Shown in pieces: positions 1 to 8,218 of a DNA stretch of 64,000 nt. This stretch comes from Microbacterium luteum (GTDB taxonomy: Bacteria > Actinomycetota > Actinomycetes > Actinomycetales > Microbacteriaceae): NCBI RefSeq assembly GCF_015277875.1, contig NZ_CP063814.1, forward strand, positions 3,286,001 to 3,350,000, given 5' to 3'. The position numbers and the translations under genes are program-made. The notes below the pieces were generated by a model that ran no database searches, was not told the DNA's origin, and worked only from the letters and a program-made list of their open reading frames with translations. Positions within the stretch are counted from its first letter, which is position 1. Each line of letters starts with the position of its first letter.

Positions 1-627
1 GAGCAGCAGGCCCCCGAGCCACACGGCGGCGCCGATGATGTGCAGCACGAGGGACGACACGGCGAGGTTGTGGTTCGCCTGCTCGCCCGAGTGCCCCTGC
101 GTGCCCATGGGCACGAGCGCGGCGAGGGCGAGGAGCGCGAGCAGGAATGACGGCGTCCACGAGCGCACCGCGAAAGCGAGCACCGTGATGATGGCGCCGA
201 GCACGGTGGTGATCAGCCACACGCGGCCGAGTTCGGTCTCGACGAGGAAACGGCCGAGCTGGGCACCGAACTCGGGACCGAGGCTCAGCTGCGCGTTGAA
301 CGAGTCGAGGAAGACGAGGAAGCCGTTCGCGCCGGCGGCGACGGTGAACACCGCGGCCGAGACCGATGCGGCATCGAGCGCCACGTCGAACTCGCGCTCA
401 CCCGCCTTCAGCGCGTACAAGGCCACGACGAGGGTGCCGACCATGCCGGCGGCCGCGAGGTTGACCGCGAGCTTGACGACCGGGATCCCCCACCGCACCA
501 CGGGGCCCGCATCGCCGAGGATGAGGGGCGCTGCACCACCGCCGTAGGCCAGCGCCCAGACGAGTGCCAGGAGCGCGGCCGCGACGAGGATCACGGGCCC
601 GGCGGCCCGCAGCACGCGGGGACTCAC
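1..627 (-). CDS. CopD/CtaG-type copper-related membrane protein (5' part only)
   Basis: The gene runs off the left edge; 209 residues are visible from a GTG at 627. The sequence is strongly hydrophobic, with a first membrane segment at about residues 9-27 and further segments near 45-62, 85-105, 130-150 and 155-170. It closes with HNLAVSSLVLHIIGAAVWLG, the histidine-bearing helix typical of CopD. In Micrococcales such proteins are usually a CopD domain fused to a CtaG-like cytochrome c oxidase assembly domain, so roughly two thirds of the gene may lie outside the window. The expected role is copper handling at the membrane. A 7-4-7 inverted repeat lies just upstream. Family assignment is good; the fusion is inference. 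Confidence 0.75.
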   Translation of the reverse strand, partial: MSPRVLRAAGPVILVAAALLALVWALAYGGGAAPLILGDAGPVVRWGIPVVKLAVNLAAAGMVGTLVVALYALKAGEREFDVALDAASVSAAVFTVAAGANGFLVFLDSFNAQLSLGPEFGAQLGRFLVETELGRVWLITTVLGAIITVLAFAVRSWTPSFLLALLALAALVPMGTQGHSGEQANHNLAVSSLVLHIIGAAVWLGGLLL

Positions 628-642
628 CCCCTAAGCGTAGAT

Positions 643-660
643 CGTTCCCGCTGGGGAACG
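643..660. promoter_or_regulatory. Inverted repeat upstream of the CopD-type gene
   Basis: CGTTCCC, four bases, GGGAACG forms a perfect 7-bp inverted repeat centred about 24 bases before the GTG start at 627. Its C-run/G-run layout resembles copper-sensor (CsoR/RicR type) operators, but the bases do not match a published consensus that I can recall exactly. It could equally be a small hairpin. Confidence 0.3.
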
Positions 661-697
661 ACCGGAGGGGATGCCGCTCAGCGGCATCCCCTCCGGT
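661..697 (-). terminator. Terminator hairpin after hupB
   Basis: Bases 661-678 and 680-697 are perfect reverse complements of 18 bp (ACCGGAGGGGATGCCGCT and its partner). In practice this gives about a 16-bp stem with a 5-base loop. It begins 18 bases past the hupB stop and has no U-tract, as is common in high-GC actinobacteria. Confidence 0.8.
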
Positions 698-714
698 GTG
701 GTTCGGCGCGGTCG

Positions 715-1002
715 TTACTTGACGGCAGCCTTCAGCTTCGAGCCGGCGGTCACCTTGACGCGCTTGCCGGCGGGGATGGCGATCTCTTCGCCGGTCTGCG
801 GGTTGCGGCCGGTGCGAGCCGAGGTCTCGACCTGCTCGAACGACAGCCATCCGGGGATCGAGACCTTGTTGCCCTTGGCCACGGCCTCCGAGACGGTGGC
901 GAAGAGGGAGTCGAGCACGCTCGAGACGGCGGACTGGCTCTGGCCGGTCGCGCTGGCGATGCTCGCGACGAGTTCGGTCTTGGTGATGGACTTGTCAGCC
1001 AT
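715..1002 (-). CDS. hupB: HU family DNA-binding protein
   Basis: This 95-residue protein has the complete HU core: helix-rich N-terminus MADKSITKTELVASIA, the turn motif IPGWLSFEQ (residues about 49-57), the DNA arm RTGRNPQTGEEI, and KVTAGSKLKAAVK at the C-terminus. HU dimers bind the nucleoid without sequence specificity and bend DNA. The start at 1002 is preceded by TTGGAGG with suitable spacing. A longer open frame upstream is not used because it lacks HU homology. The protein lacks the long lysine/alanine tail of mycobacterial HupB, so it is a short HU. A TATATT -10-like hexamer lies about 90 bases upstream, and a strong hairpin follows. Confidence 0.95.
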   Translation of the reverse strand: MADKSITKTELVASIASATGQSQSAVSSVLDSLFATVSEAVAKGNKVSIPGWLSFEQVETSARTGRNPQTGEEIAIPAGKRVKVTAGSKLKAAVK

Positions 1003-1092
1003 ATGTGTGTCCTCCAAGGCGACGGATCGTCGCCTCTCGTTTCTTGGACCGAGCGGCGACTGCCTCCCGGCTTGGTCGGAACGACCGCCTCG

Positions 1093-1098
1093 AATATA
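1093..1098 (-). promoter_or_regulatory. Candidate -10 element of hupB
   Basis: TATATT on the minus strand stands out as AT-rich in a GC-rich 5' region. It would give a leader of roughly 80 bases before hupB. No convincing -35 hexamer was found at the usual spacing. Confidence 0.4.
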
Positions 1099-1185
1099 CC
1101 CACGAACCGCGGAATCATGCGGATTTCGGGCCTCGAGAGGGGGGTCACCCGGCGTGTCGCGGCCTCCGTGGGGCCCGTGTGACGC

Positions 1186-1254
1186 GTGAGACACCCTTCT
1201 CGGCTCGAGAAACACCGCGATGCGCGGTTTCTCGCGGCAATCGCGGTGTCTCAC
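1186..1254. repeat. Nested palindromic intergenic element (type A)
   Basis: The outer arms GTGAGACACC (1186-1195) and GGTGTCTCAC (1245-1254) are perfect reverse complements. Inside, ACACCGCGA (1212-1220) pairs with TCGCGGTGT (1241-1249), and CGAGAAAC pairs with GTTTCTCG. The element overlaps the stop codon of the frameshifted hydrolase. It looks like a REP-like or MITE-like element, and may also act as a terminator. Confidence 0.6.
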
Positions 1255-2374
1255 CCCGAGGGCGGTTCGAGCGTGTGCAGGGACCGCAGAGCCGCCACGA
1301 CGTCGTCGTGCCACCGGCGCGCGAGCGGCAGCGCACCGGTGAACAGCGCGGTGTCGTGCGTTCCGCCGCGGTACTGCACGACGCTCGCGGCGACGCCGTC
1401 GCGTCGCAGCGCCGCGCCGTACGCGTCACCGTGGCCGCGCAGCGGATCGTACTCGGCGGTGAGGATGACCGCGGGCGGCAGCCCGCGGTGCGACGCCGCT
1501 CGTATGGGCGAGGCGAGCGGCTCGCGCGCCGCGGCGGGACGCGGCAGGCGACCGAGCGCAGCTCGCGCAGGGCGATGAGCGCCGGAATGCCGAGCGCCCA
1601 CGTTGCGCGCAGGTCGAGATGGCGTCCGGTGAGGTCGACGACCGGCACCTCGAGCAGCTGCAGCCGCAGCGGGTGCCGCGCGCGGTCCCGGTTGACCAGC
1701 GTGAGGGCCGCCGCGAGTGAGCCGCCCGCGGAGGTGCCCGCGATGCCGATCCGCTCGGCGTCGATGCCCAGCTCGTCCGCGTGTGCGATGAGCCACTCCA
1801 GGCACGCGTACCCCTGCTCGACCTGGGTGGGGTACCGATGCTCGGGAGCCAGCGCGTAGTCGACGGCGATGATCGCGACGCCGGCATCGTGTGCGCGGCG
1901 CCGGAAGGCGGCATCCGTCGTGGGGTAGTCGATGCCGCCGATCCGGAACGCTCCCCCGAAGAACGCCAGCACGCCGGGCACGGGCCGTTCGTGCTGGGGC
2001 GGATGGTAGACGCGCACCCTCACGTCGGGGAATCCCGGCACCGGAACGTAGTGTTCGGTGATGCGCAGCTCCGGCCCCGGCGTGCCCACCGTCTCGAGCT
2101 CGGTGCGGTCCCATGCGAGGGCCGCGCGGCGGTGCTTCGCGCGGGCGGATGCCGGCGTTCGGGCCGCGCGGCGGCGCTTCGGACGGGCCGGCGCGGGTCG
2201 AGACTGGGGCCTGCGTCCGAGACCGGGCCGCGTGCCGCCGGGTCTCGGACGGACACCCGGGTCTCGCGGAGGCAGGAGGCCTCGCACGGCGTCGCGCACC
2301 CGGTGCCACGCCTTGCCGAGCAGGTAGCGGCGATGCACGCGCAGGCGCTCCGCGAAGAAGGGGTCCAGCGGCAT
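1251..2374 (-). pseudogene. Alpha/beta hydrolase (HSL/lipase family), frameshifted
   Basis: The N-terminal part reads MPLDPFFAERLRVHRRYLLG through the nucleophile motif GTSAGG and on to LGIPALIALREL. The C-terminal part, with the catalytic Asp in AEYDPLRGHGD and His in YRGGTHDTALF, lies in another frame. The switch falls near 1537-1543. Residues 55-90 are a low-complexity Arg/Pro/Ala insert. The usual HGG oxyanion motif is FFGGAF here, with His replaced. The start at 2374 has a perfect AGGAGG site. All catalytic residues survive across the two frames, so the break is recent or a sequencing indel. The substrate is unknown; the family hydrolyses short acyl esters. Confidence 0.75.
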
Positions 2375-2430
2375 CGTGGCCTCCTCGAGGCGGTGGACGG
2401 GAATCCTCGTCGGCGGGTGAGGCCCCCGTG

Positions 2431-2510
2431 GTGCCTGAGGCGTCCGTCGTGACCCGAGGCGTCCATAGTGCCCGAGGCGTCCATGGCGCCTGAGGCGTCC
2501 GTTGTGACCC
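2431..2510. repeat. 18-bp imperfect tandem repeat
   Basis: About 4.4 copies of a unit built on GAGGCGTCC lie just upstream of the frameshifted hydrolase: GTGCCTGAGGCGTCCGTC and variants, one unit being 19 bp. It is non-coding as far as can be judged and of minisatellite type. The gene-free stretch 2375-2802 holds this repeat, the diverged palindrome at 2547, the 29-bp repeat at 2662 and the rpsN terminator. Confidence 0.65.
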
Positions 2511-2546
2511 ACCGTACGCGCTCGGAACCACTCCCCCGCGTGCACG

Positions 2547-2619
2547 AACTCAGGCTGGGGTCTCGCGGGAAGCCCGATTCAGGCCTTTCAGCCGCATTCA
2601 GACGCCGTCAGCCTGAGAC
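2547..2619 (-). repeat. Diverged copy of the 64-bp palindromic element (type C)
   Basis: AACTCAGGCTG at 2547-2557 and CAGCCTGAGAC at 2609-2619 match the arms of the four elements at 35-37 kb. The interior is 9 bp longer and diverged. The flank TGCACG on the left matches the TGGTGCA flank found on the right of the other copies, so this copy is inverted. Confidence 0.55.
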
Positions 2620-2661
2620 AGGGCACACGGCGATCGAGGAACGACCAACGGATGCCGGCGG

Positions 2662-2748
2662 GGATACGACCGGCGGGATCCGCCCGCGGGGATGACGACC
2701 GGCGGGATCCGCCCGCGGGGATGACGACCGGCGGGATCCGCCCGCGGG
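2662..2748. repeat. 29-bp tandem repeat, three copies
   Basis: Units at 2691-2719 and 2720-2748 are identical (GATGACGACCGGCGGGATCC, then GCCCGCGGG). A third unit at about 2663-2690 lacks one base. Each unit contains the self-complementary GCGGGATCCGC. It abuts the rpsN terminator, and slippage could change the copy number between strains. Confidence 0.8.
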
Positions 2749-2753
2749 GATGA

Positions 2754-2787
2754 CGAAGGCCCGGATCCAGGTGGATCCGGGCCTTCG
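2754..2787 (-). terminator. Terminator after rpsN
   Basis: CGAAGGCCCGGATCC (2754-2768), loop AGGT, GGATCCGGGCCTTCG (2773-2787): a perfect 15-bp stem starting 16 bases beyond the rpsN stop. Confidence 0.85.
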
Positions 2788-2802
2788 TGAAACGCGTCTC
2801 GC

Positions 2803-3108
2803 TTACCAGCTCGACTTCGTCACACCGGGGAGTTCCCCACGGTGTGCCATGTCGCGGAAGCGCACGCGCGAGATGCCGAACTTCTTCAGGTGTCCGCGCG
2901 GGCGACCGTCGATGACGTCGCGGTTGCGCAGGCGCACCGGCGATGCGTTGCGCGGCAGCTTCTGCAGGCCCACGCGGGCCTCCTCACGCTGCTCGTCGGT
3001 CGAGGTCGGGTCGACGAGCTGCTTCTTCAGCTCGAGGCGCTTCGCCGCGTAGCGGTCCACGACCTCCTGGCGCTGCTTGTTGCGCGCGATCTTGCTCTTC
3101 TTGGCCAT
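2803..3108 (-). CDS. rpsN: 30S ribosomal protein S14, zinc-free type
   Basis: This is a 101-residue S14 with the conserved C-terminal part [21 protein letters not shown] and end TKSSW. It is the long, cysteine-free form, with no CxxC...CxxC zinc ribbon. S14 sits in the head of the small subunit and is needed late in assembly. It is the last gene of rpmB-rpmG-rpsN, 2 bases after rpmG. In several actinobacteria this set is repressed by Zur and replaces the zinc-binding paralogues during zinc starvation. The zur-znu genes lie 4-8 kb away, but no Zur box was seen upstream of rpmB. Confidence 0.96.
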   Translation of the reverse strand: MAKKSKIARNKQRQEVVDRYAAKRLELKKQLVDPTSTDEQREEARVGLQKLPRNASPVRLRNRDVIDGRPRGHLKKFGISRVRFRDMAHRGELPGVTKSSW

Positions 3109-3110
3109 GA

Positions 3111-3281
3111 TCAGCGCTCCTCTCGGAAATCGACGTGCTTGCGGACCACCGGGTCGTACTTCTTCAGCACGATACGGTCGGGGTTGTTGCGGCGGTTCTT
3201 GCGCGTGACGTAGGTGTATCCCGTGCCCGCGGTCGAACGCAGCTTGATGATCGGACGGACGTCCTGAGCCTTCTTCGCCAT
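3111..3281 (-). CDS. rpmG: 50S ribosomal protein L33, zinc-free type
   Basis: A 56-residue L33 ([19 protein letters not shown], then [20 protein letters not shown]) without the two CxxC pairs of the zinc form. Its ATG overlaps the TAA of rpmB (TAATG), so the two are probably translationally coupled. L33 lies near the E site of the large subunit. Middle gene of the three-gene operon. Confidence 0.95.
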   Translation of the reverse strand: MAKKAQDVRPIIKLRSTAGTGYTYVTRKNRRNNPDRIVLKKYDPVVRKHVDFREER

Positions 3282-3517
3282 TAGAGCTTCACACCCTTCG
3301 CGACGAGGTCCTTCACAACCGACTCGATACCGCGCGCGTCGATCACCTTGATGCCCTTGGCGGACACGTTCAGGGTGACCTTGCGACCGAGCGACGGAAC
3401 GTAGTAGGTCTTCTTCTGCACGTTCGGGTCGAAGCGGCGCTTCGTCCGTCGGTGCGAGTGGCTGATGTTGTGACCGAAGCCGGGAACCGCTCCGGTCACC
3501 TGGCACACTGCGGCCAT
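3281..3517 (-). CDS. rpmB: 50S ribosomal protein L28
   Basis: A 78-residue L28: [20 protein letters not shown] followed by [16 protein letters not shown], ending DLVAKGVKL. Only one cysteine (Cys5) is present, so the four-cysteine zinc site of the C+ form is incomplete. It leads the rpmB-rpmG-rpsN operon. The start is the ATG at 3517 behind an AGAAGGAGA-like site. About 165 bases of promoter region separate it from mpg. That stretch has no obvious Zur box, so zinc control of this operon is not shown by the sequence. Confidence 0.95.
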   Translation of the reverse strand: MAAVCQVTGAVPGFGHNISHSHRRTKRRFDPNVQKKTYYVPSLGRKVTLNVSAKGIKVIDARGIESVVKDLVAKGVKL

Positions 3518-3683
3518 GGTGTCTCCTTCTGTACCGTGAAGCCGGACGGCTCCACCCAAGATCCCTTGTCTGCGCCCCGCACCGAAGCCGTCCCGATTGC
3601 GGGTCGAGCGATGGTGTGGGGTGCGAACTACGCGCTGGAGTGCGCGCAGACAAACAACCACCCTAGCACGTCGGGCGTGTCGG

Positions 3684-4370
3684 CTACGACAGGGCGGCCG
3701 CTCCCCTCCCCCACCGGAAGGCGGAGACGGTCGGATCCCCCTCGATCCAGAAGCGCCACGGATACTCCGCGGTGCCGGCGACGCCGGCCACTCCCACGCG
3801 CGGACCGCGGGCGACCGCCGCGAGCGGCTCCTCGCGAAGCCACAGTCGGGCCCGCGCGCCGGCTCGCTCGTCCGGCTCGATCGCGTCGATCCCGTCGTGG
3901 ACCGGATGCCGCAGGCCAACCGCGTCGCCCAGTCGACCCGGACCGCGGGCGAGGTCACGCGGTCGGCGCACGACGCCGCGACCGGCGGTCCGGCGCCGGA
4001 GCGCAGCATCCTCACCGTCGACGATCTCACCGGCGCGCAGCAGGATGCCGCCGGCTCCGCCGGCGGGGGCGGCCACGACGTTGACGCACGAGTGGATGCC
4101 GTGGCTGAGGTAGACGTAGAGGTGACCCGGCTCGCCCCACATCGTGGCGTTCCGCGCCGTGAGACCCATCCGCGCGTGCGAGCCAGGATCGGGCACGTCG
4201 CCGGTTCCGAGCCCGAGATAGGCCTCGACCTCGGTGATGCGCACCACCACCCGCTCCTCGGCGACGTCGGTCACGAGCACGCCGCCGAGCAGGCGTGGCG
4301 CCACGTCCACGGCGAGCGCGCGCAGGTCCTCGCGCGCGGCGGGGCGCAGTCCGTCGCCGACCCCGCTCAT
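3684..4370 (-). CDS. mpg: DNA-3-methyladenine glycosylase (AAG/MPG family)
   Basis: A 228-residue base-excision enzyme that removes alkylated purines. Family motifs visible are [10 protein letters not shown] (about 24-33), the catalytic Glu in [30 protein letters not shown] with the intercalating/binding loop, and [14 protein letters not shown]. The start at 4370 overlaps the stop of the upstream propeller gene (ATGA). A longer frame exists upstream but has no family similarity. It is the last gene of the znu-zur run; a functional link to zinc is not obvious and may be only transcriptional. Confidence 0.9.
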   Translation of the reverse strand: MSGVGDGLRPAAREDLRALAVDVAPRLLGGVLVTDVAEERVVVRITEVEAYLGLGTGDVPDPGSHARMGLTARNATMWGEPGHLYVYLSHGIHSCVNVVAAPAGGAGGILLRAGEIVDGEDAALRRRTAGRGVVRRPRDLARGPGRLGDAVGLRHPVHDGIDAIEPDERAGARARLWLREEPLAAVARGPRVGVAGVAGTAEYPWRFWIEGDPTVSAFRWGRGAAALS

Positions 4371-5773
4371 CCGGGCGGCAGCCGGCACCACGACGCGTCG
4401 AACCCCGCGAGCGCCACGATCTCCGCGTTGTCGGCGAGGGAGAGGATGTGCGTCTCGACCCGCTCGGGCAGCGGGAGCAGATACCCGTCGTAGCGGTTCG
4501 AGACGACGTCGGGGGCGATGAGCACGGCCGCATACCGCCCGCTGGGCGACACGCACGTCTGGAGAACGGTGTCTTCGTTGGGCACATCCATCACGATCGC
4601 GGTCTCACCCTCGTCGTCGACGGTCGCGATCGTGGTGGCGATGGGCTGTCCGCCCTCGTCGCGCAAGGACGTCGTGCGCAGGGTGCCGCCGCCGGGAAGA
4701 GGCTCCACGTCGTTGAGGGTGCCGAGGTCTTCTGCCGAGGCGACGAGGGGCGTCTCGTCACCGGTCGAGAGGTCGAGCACCACCCATCCTTCCGGACGAT
4801 CGATGACGGCCTCCGACGTGCCGGGGGTGATGCCGGCGATCGCGTTCGCCAGTCCGAACGAGGCCGGGTTCTCCCCCGTCGGCCCGGTGAGCGTCAGGGC
4901 GCTGTCGAACCCGACGAACAGCACGCTGTCGGTGTCGGGCACGAACGACCACGAATCGACGCGCGCGTCGCTCCCCTCGACGGCGACCTGCACGGGCGCC
5001 TCCTCGGCGGCGGAGTCGTCGACCGATGCCGTGAACAGCGCACTCTCGAGGGCGCCGTCGGTGCCGACCGCCGCGTCGGTGAAGAGGTAGCCGATCCGAT
5101 CGCCCCGGTCGGCGGCCTGCAGGTCGGAGATCGTGCCCTCGCCCGGCAGGGCCAGCGTGCGCTCGTTCTGCCCCTCGTGGTCGGTGACGATCAGCTGCGA
5201 CTGATCGTTCTCATCCCGCACCGAGAACACCAGGTGGTCGGCGGTGATGCGGAAGTCCTCGATCGCCGGGTGCGTGAACACCGGGATCGCCTGCTCGCCG
5301 TCGAGGTCGGTGACGAAGACCGTGTCGCCGTTCTCGCCGCCGCGCTGCAGCAGGAACAGGTCGATGCCGGGGGTCGTGAAGGTTTCGGTGAGGGTCGAGG
5401 TGGCTCCGCCCCCCAACCCGGTCACGTCGTCGATCGTCACGGTGTACTCGGTCTCATCCCACAGCGGCAGGGTGAACCGCACCCCGACGCTGCGCCCCGA
5501 GGTGTCCACCGCGAACGGGACCGCCGGGGTGATCGTCACCTGCGAGGCGTCGACCTCCTGCAGCGACTGGGTCGTCGTGAAGATGACGCGGGTGCCGGAT
5601 GCTTCCACGGCGGCCTCGGGATCCACCGCGACGTCGGTCGCACGCGGCCCCTGGGCGACGCTCACGGCGGCGCCGACGGCGGCGAGCACCACGAGGGTCG
5701 CGACGACGATCGCGAAGACGGCCGCGAAGCCGAGCGGGCGCCGGCGCGCGACCTCGGGCCTGTCAGTACTCAT
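4367..5773 (-). CDS. Membrane-anchored beta-propeller-like protein, function unknown
   Basis: A 468-residue protein with a short cytoplasmic start, one membrane segment (about residues 15-40, GFAAVFAIVVATLVVLAAVG) and a large acidic extracytoplasmic part. The first 100 exported residues look like an Ig-like fold (SGRSVGVRFTLPLWDETEYTV). The rest is made of repeated four-strand blades (VFVTDLDGEQAI, QSQLIVTDHEGQ, YDGYLLPLPERVETHILSL) resembling TolB/WD-type propellers. It overlaps TIGR03943 by 11 bases and mpg by 4. Its position in a zinc operon suggests an envelope role, but no metal motif is seen. I do not recognise a named family. Confidence 0.7.
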   Translation of the reverse strand: MSTDRPEVARRRPLGFAAVFAIVVATLVVLAAVGAAVSVAQGPRATDVAVDPEAAVEASGTRVIFTTTQSLQEVDASQVTITPAVPFAVDTSGRSVGVRFTLPLWDETEYTVTIDDVTGLGGGATSTLTETFTTPGIDLFLLQRGGENGDTVFVTDLDGEQAIPVFTHPAIEDFRITADHLVFSVRDENDQSQLIVTDHEGQNERTLALPGEGTISDLQAADRGDRIGYLFTDAAVGTDGALESALFTASVDDSAAEEAPVQVAVEGSDARVDSWSFVPDTDSVLFVGFDSALTLTGPTGENPASFGLANAIAGITPGTSEAVIDRPEGWVVLDLSTGDETPLVASAEDLGTLNDVEPLPGGGTLRTTSLRDEGGQPIATTIATVDDEGETAIVMDVPNEDTVLQTCVSPSGRYAAVLIAPDVVSNRYDGYLLPLPERVETHILSLADNAEIVALAGFDASWCRLPPG

Positions 5774-6749
5774 ACGGGTCCTCGGGCTCGTCGATCGCGG
5801 TCACCTCGGCTGCATCGACCGTGAGGGTGCCGTCGCTCGCGGCCCGCACGGTGCCGGAGACCTCGACCCACTGCCCCGCCTCGGGCGCCGCCTGCCCGGA
5901 GGCGATCGGCACGCTGGCCGGCTGCGCGTCGATGACGCAGTGGGTGATGACCAGGCGGGTCAGGCCGAAGCCGTCGTCGGTCGGGGCGACGAATCCGGTG
6001 AGGGTCACCTCCTGGCCGTCGAAGGTCTCCGGCGAGGTGGAGGTCGCGAACACCGTCGCCCACTCGCCGATGCCGAAGGTCGAGGTGTCGCCGGATGCGG
6101 CGAGGGTCACCGCATCCTGACCCGCGAACAGCGGCGTGACGCCGACGTCTCGCGCGAGGGCCATCTCGGCAGACAGCGAGGTGGCGGGAAGGACGAGCGT
6201 CAGCAGCACGACGCCCGACGCGATGGCGCCGCCGGTGATCGACGCGGCGAGGGCGAGCGGATGCGCGTGGTGGGGGTGCGCAGGGGGACGAGCGTCGTGC
6301 GGATCGGCCTCGGACGAATGCGGCTCGTCGGGAGTGACGTGCTCGCGGGGCGGCTGGGGGATCGCGGCGGCCTCGCGAGCCGCGCGGGCCTGCGCGCGCG
6401 AGGTCGGACGCGCGTCCGCTTCCTGGAGGGTCGAGACGCCGGAGGCCTCGGGTGCTGCACTCGCGTCCGGCACCGGCTCCGGATCGCGCCGGCGCGGTCC
6501 GGGGGCGGGCTCGGACGGCGGCGGACCGTGGTCGTGCCCGTGCTCGGCTTCGGCGCCCAAGGGGAGTGCGAACGAGGCGGCCGCCCCGACGAGCAGGAGC
6601 ACCGCCATCGACACCGCGAACCACGACGAGTCGGGGTTGATGTAGAGGTCGAGGTCGCCGGTGAGGGCGAGGGAGACGGTGACCACGGCGATGATCGCCG
6701 CGAGTCCGACACCGAGCCAGCGCGTGCCGAGCGCTCCGAGGTCACGCAA
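5763..6749 (-). CDS. TIGR03943 family membrane protein, partner of COG0701 permease
   Basis: 328 residues. Two membrane segments lie at the start (about 12-32 and 42-66), then a histidine-rich loop (EAEHGHDHG near 72 and PPAHPHHAHP near 158), another membrane helix (about 168-190) and an extracytoplasmic C-terminal domain with VITHCVIDAQPA, typical of TIGR03943 (B. subtilis YcgQ-like). It starts at a TTG that overlaps the permease stop. TIGR03943 proteins are regularly encoded beside UPF0718 permeases. With Zur and ZnuABC upstream, and histidine clusters in the protein, a role in zinc handling is likely but inferred. Confidence 0.8.
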   Translation of the reverse strand: MRDLGALGTRWLGVGLAAIIAVVTVSLALTGDLDLYINPDSSWFAVSMAVLLLVGAAASFALPLGAEAEHGHDHGPPPSEPAPGPRRRDPEPVPDASAAPEASGVSTLQEADARPTSRAQARAAREAAAIPQPPREHVTPDEPHSSEADPHDARPPAHPHHAHPLALAASITGGAIASGVVLLTLVLPATSLSAEMALARDVGVTPLFAGQDAVTLAASGDTSTFGIGEWATVFATSTSPETFDGQEVTLTGFVAPTDDGFGLTRLVITHCVIDAQPASVPIASGQAAPEAGQWVEVSGTVRAASDGTLTVDAAEVTAIDEPEDPYEY

Positions 6750-7774
6750 AGAGATTCACACCCGTCGCGATGGCGAACGCGCTGAGAACGACCACGACGA
6801 CCACGCCGGCGAGGGTGCGGGTGGTGAAGGTGGTGCGCAGCAGCGCGAGCATCTTGACGTCGACGAGCGGACCGACCAGCAGGAACGCGACGATGGACCC
6901 CGGCGTGAAGGTGGAGGCGAACGACAGCGCGAAGAACGAGTCGACGTTGGAGCAGATCGACACCACCATCGCCAGCGCGATCATCGCGACGATCGACAGG
7001 GCGGGGTCGGAGCCGATCGCCAGCAGCGTCTCCCGCGGCACCAGCACCTGCACCGCCCCGGCGATCGCGGAGCCGATGATGAGGGCGGGCATCACCGCCC
7101 GCAGCTCGACGACGAACTGCGCGAGACTGCGGCGGACGCGTCCGCCCGGCTCGTGCGCGACCAGTTCGCACGTCTCGCGGAAGCGCTCCGTGAGCAGGCC
7201 ATCGGGGTCGCGGTGCAGGCTGTACAGCCATCCGATGAGGTTCGCGATGAGGTAGCCGCCGACCAGGCGGGCGATGAGGATGCCGTCGTCGAATCCGAAC
7301 GCGGCGTGCGTCGTGATGATGACGATCGGGTTCACGATCGGTGCCGCAATGAGGAAGGTCATCGTCTCGGGCACGCTGAACCCGCGCATCAGGAGCCCGC
7401 GCGCGAACGGCACATTCCCGCACTCGCATACGGGGATGAGCATCCCGAGCAGCGACAGCACGGCGCGACGGGCCCACGCCGCGCGCGGGAGCCACCGCTC
7501 GATGACGCCGGGCGGCACCCACACCTGCACCACGATCGAGAGCACGACGCCCAGGGCGATGAACGGCAGCGACTCGATCAGCACGCTGATCGCGAGGGTC
7601 AGCCCATCTTGCGCGCGTTGAAAGCGAGAGCGGGTAGAGCGACGGCAGCAGCAGGTCGATGGCGAACAGCGCCAGCACCACGGCCACGCCGACACCCGCC
7701 CACACCAGCGCGCGGGCGGTCGACGACGGCTCGTGGAGAGTCTCCGAGCGGCGGCGCGTGTCAGTCGACGGCAC
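6742..7774 (-). pseudogene. COG0701/UPF0718 permease, frameshifted near the 5' end
   Basis: The signature CECGNVPFARGLLMRG and the following IAAPIVNPIVIITT identify the DUF318/COG0701 permease family, with about eight membrane segments. The first 50 residues (PSTDTRRRSETLHEPSS, then VWAGVGVAVVLALFAIDLL and LYPLS) are in one frame. The rest, from FQRAQDGLTLAISVLIESLP, is in another. One extra base near 7625 separates them. The GTG start at 7774 overlaps the zur stop by 14 bases, which supports this N-terminus. Everything beyond the shift is intact, so a single sequencing indel would restore the gene. Otherwise it is a recent null allele. Confidence 0.8.
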
Positions 7775-8174
7775 GCTCGTTCGCCTGGGCGGCCGTGCAC
7801 GCGGCGCACAGGCCGAAGATGTCGACGATGTGCTCGGCCTGGGTGAAGCCGTGCTGCGAGGCGGTCGCGTGAGCCCACGTCTCGACGTCGCTCGCGGCGA
7901 TCTCGACGGTCAGCCCGCAGGATCGGCAGATCAGATGATGGTGATGGCCCGGCGATTCGCAGGCTCGGTAGAGATTCTCTCCTTCGGGACTCTGCAGGGA
8001 ATCGGCCTCGCCCTTGGCGGCCAGGCCCGCCAGTGCTCGATAGACGGTGGCCAGCCCGATGCCCGTGTTCTCCTCGCGAAGGTGAGCGTGCAGCGCCTGG
8101 GCGCTGACGAATCCGGGGGAATCTCCGAGCGCCTCACGCACGCGCTCGCGCTGCCAGGTGTTGCGCTCGACCAT
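7761..8174 (-). CDS. zur: Fur-family zinc uptake regulator
   Basis: A 137-residue Fur-family repressor. The winged helix spans about residues 8-80 (FVSAQALHAHL, IGLATVYRALAGL). The regulatory metal site is in SPGHHHHLICRSC and the second CxxC in FGLCAAC, giving the structural zinc pair set CxxC/CxxC. The protein most resembles Zur rather than Fur because of this layout and because it sits between znuB and the permease. With zinc bound it would repress the operon from the site at 10898-10912. It lies 44 bases after znuB on the same strand. Confidence 0.88.
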   Translation of the reverse strand: MVERNTWQRERVREALGDSPGFVSAQALHAHLREENTGIGLATVYRALAGLAAKGEADSLQSPEGENLYRACESPGHHHHLICRSCGLTVEIAASDVETWAHATASQHGFTQAEHIVDIFGLCAACTAAQANERAVD

Positions 8175-8218
8175 GCCGCGAGTCTACCCGCGGCGCCTGG
8201 GCAAGCCCCGGGCGATTC

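Noticed and set aside
637..651. GGGAACGATCTAC on the minus strand before the CopD gene, similar to the znuA Zur box
   Set aside because: Only one half resembles the Zur site (GGGAACGAT); the other half does not match and the gene is copper-type. Treated as part of the 643-660 inverted repeat instead.
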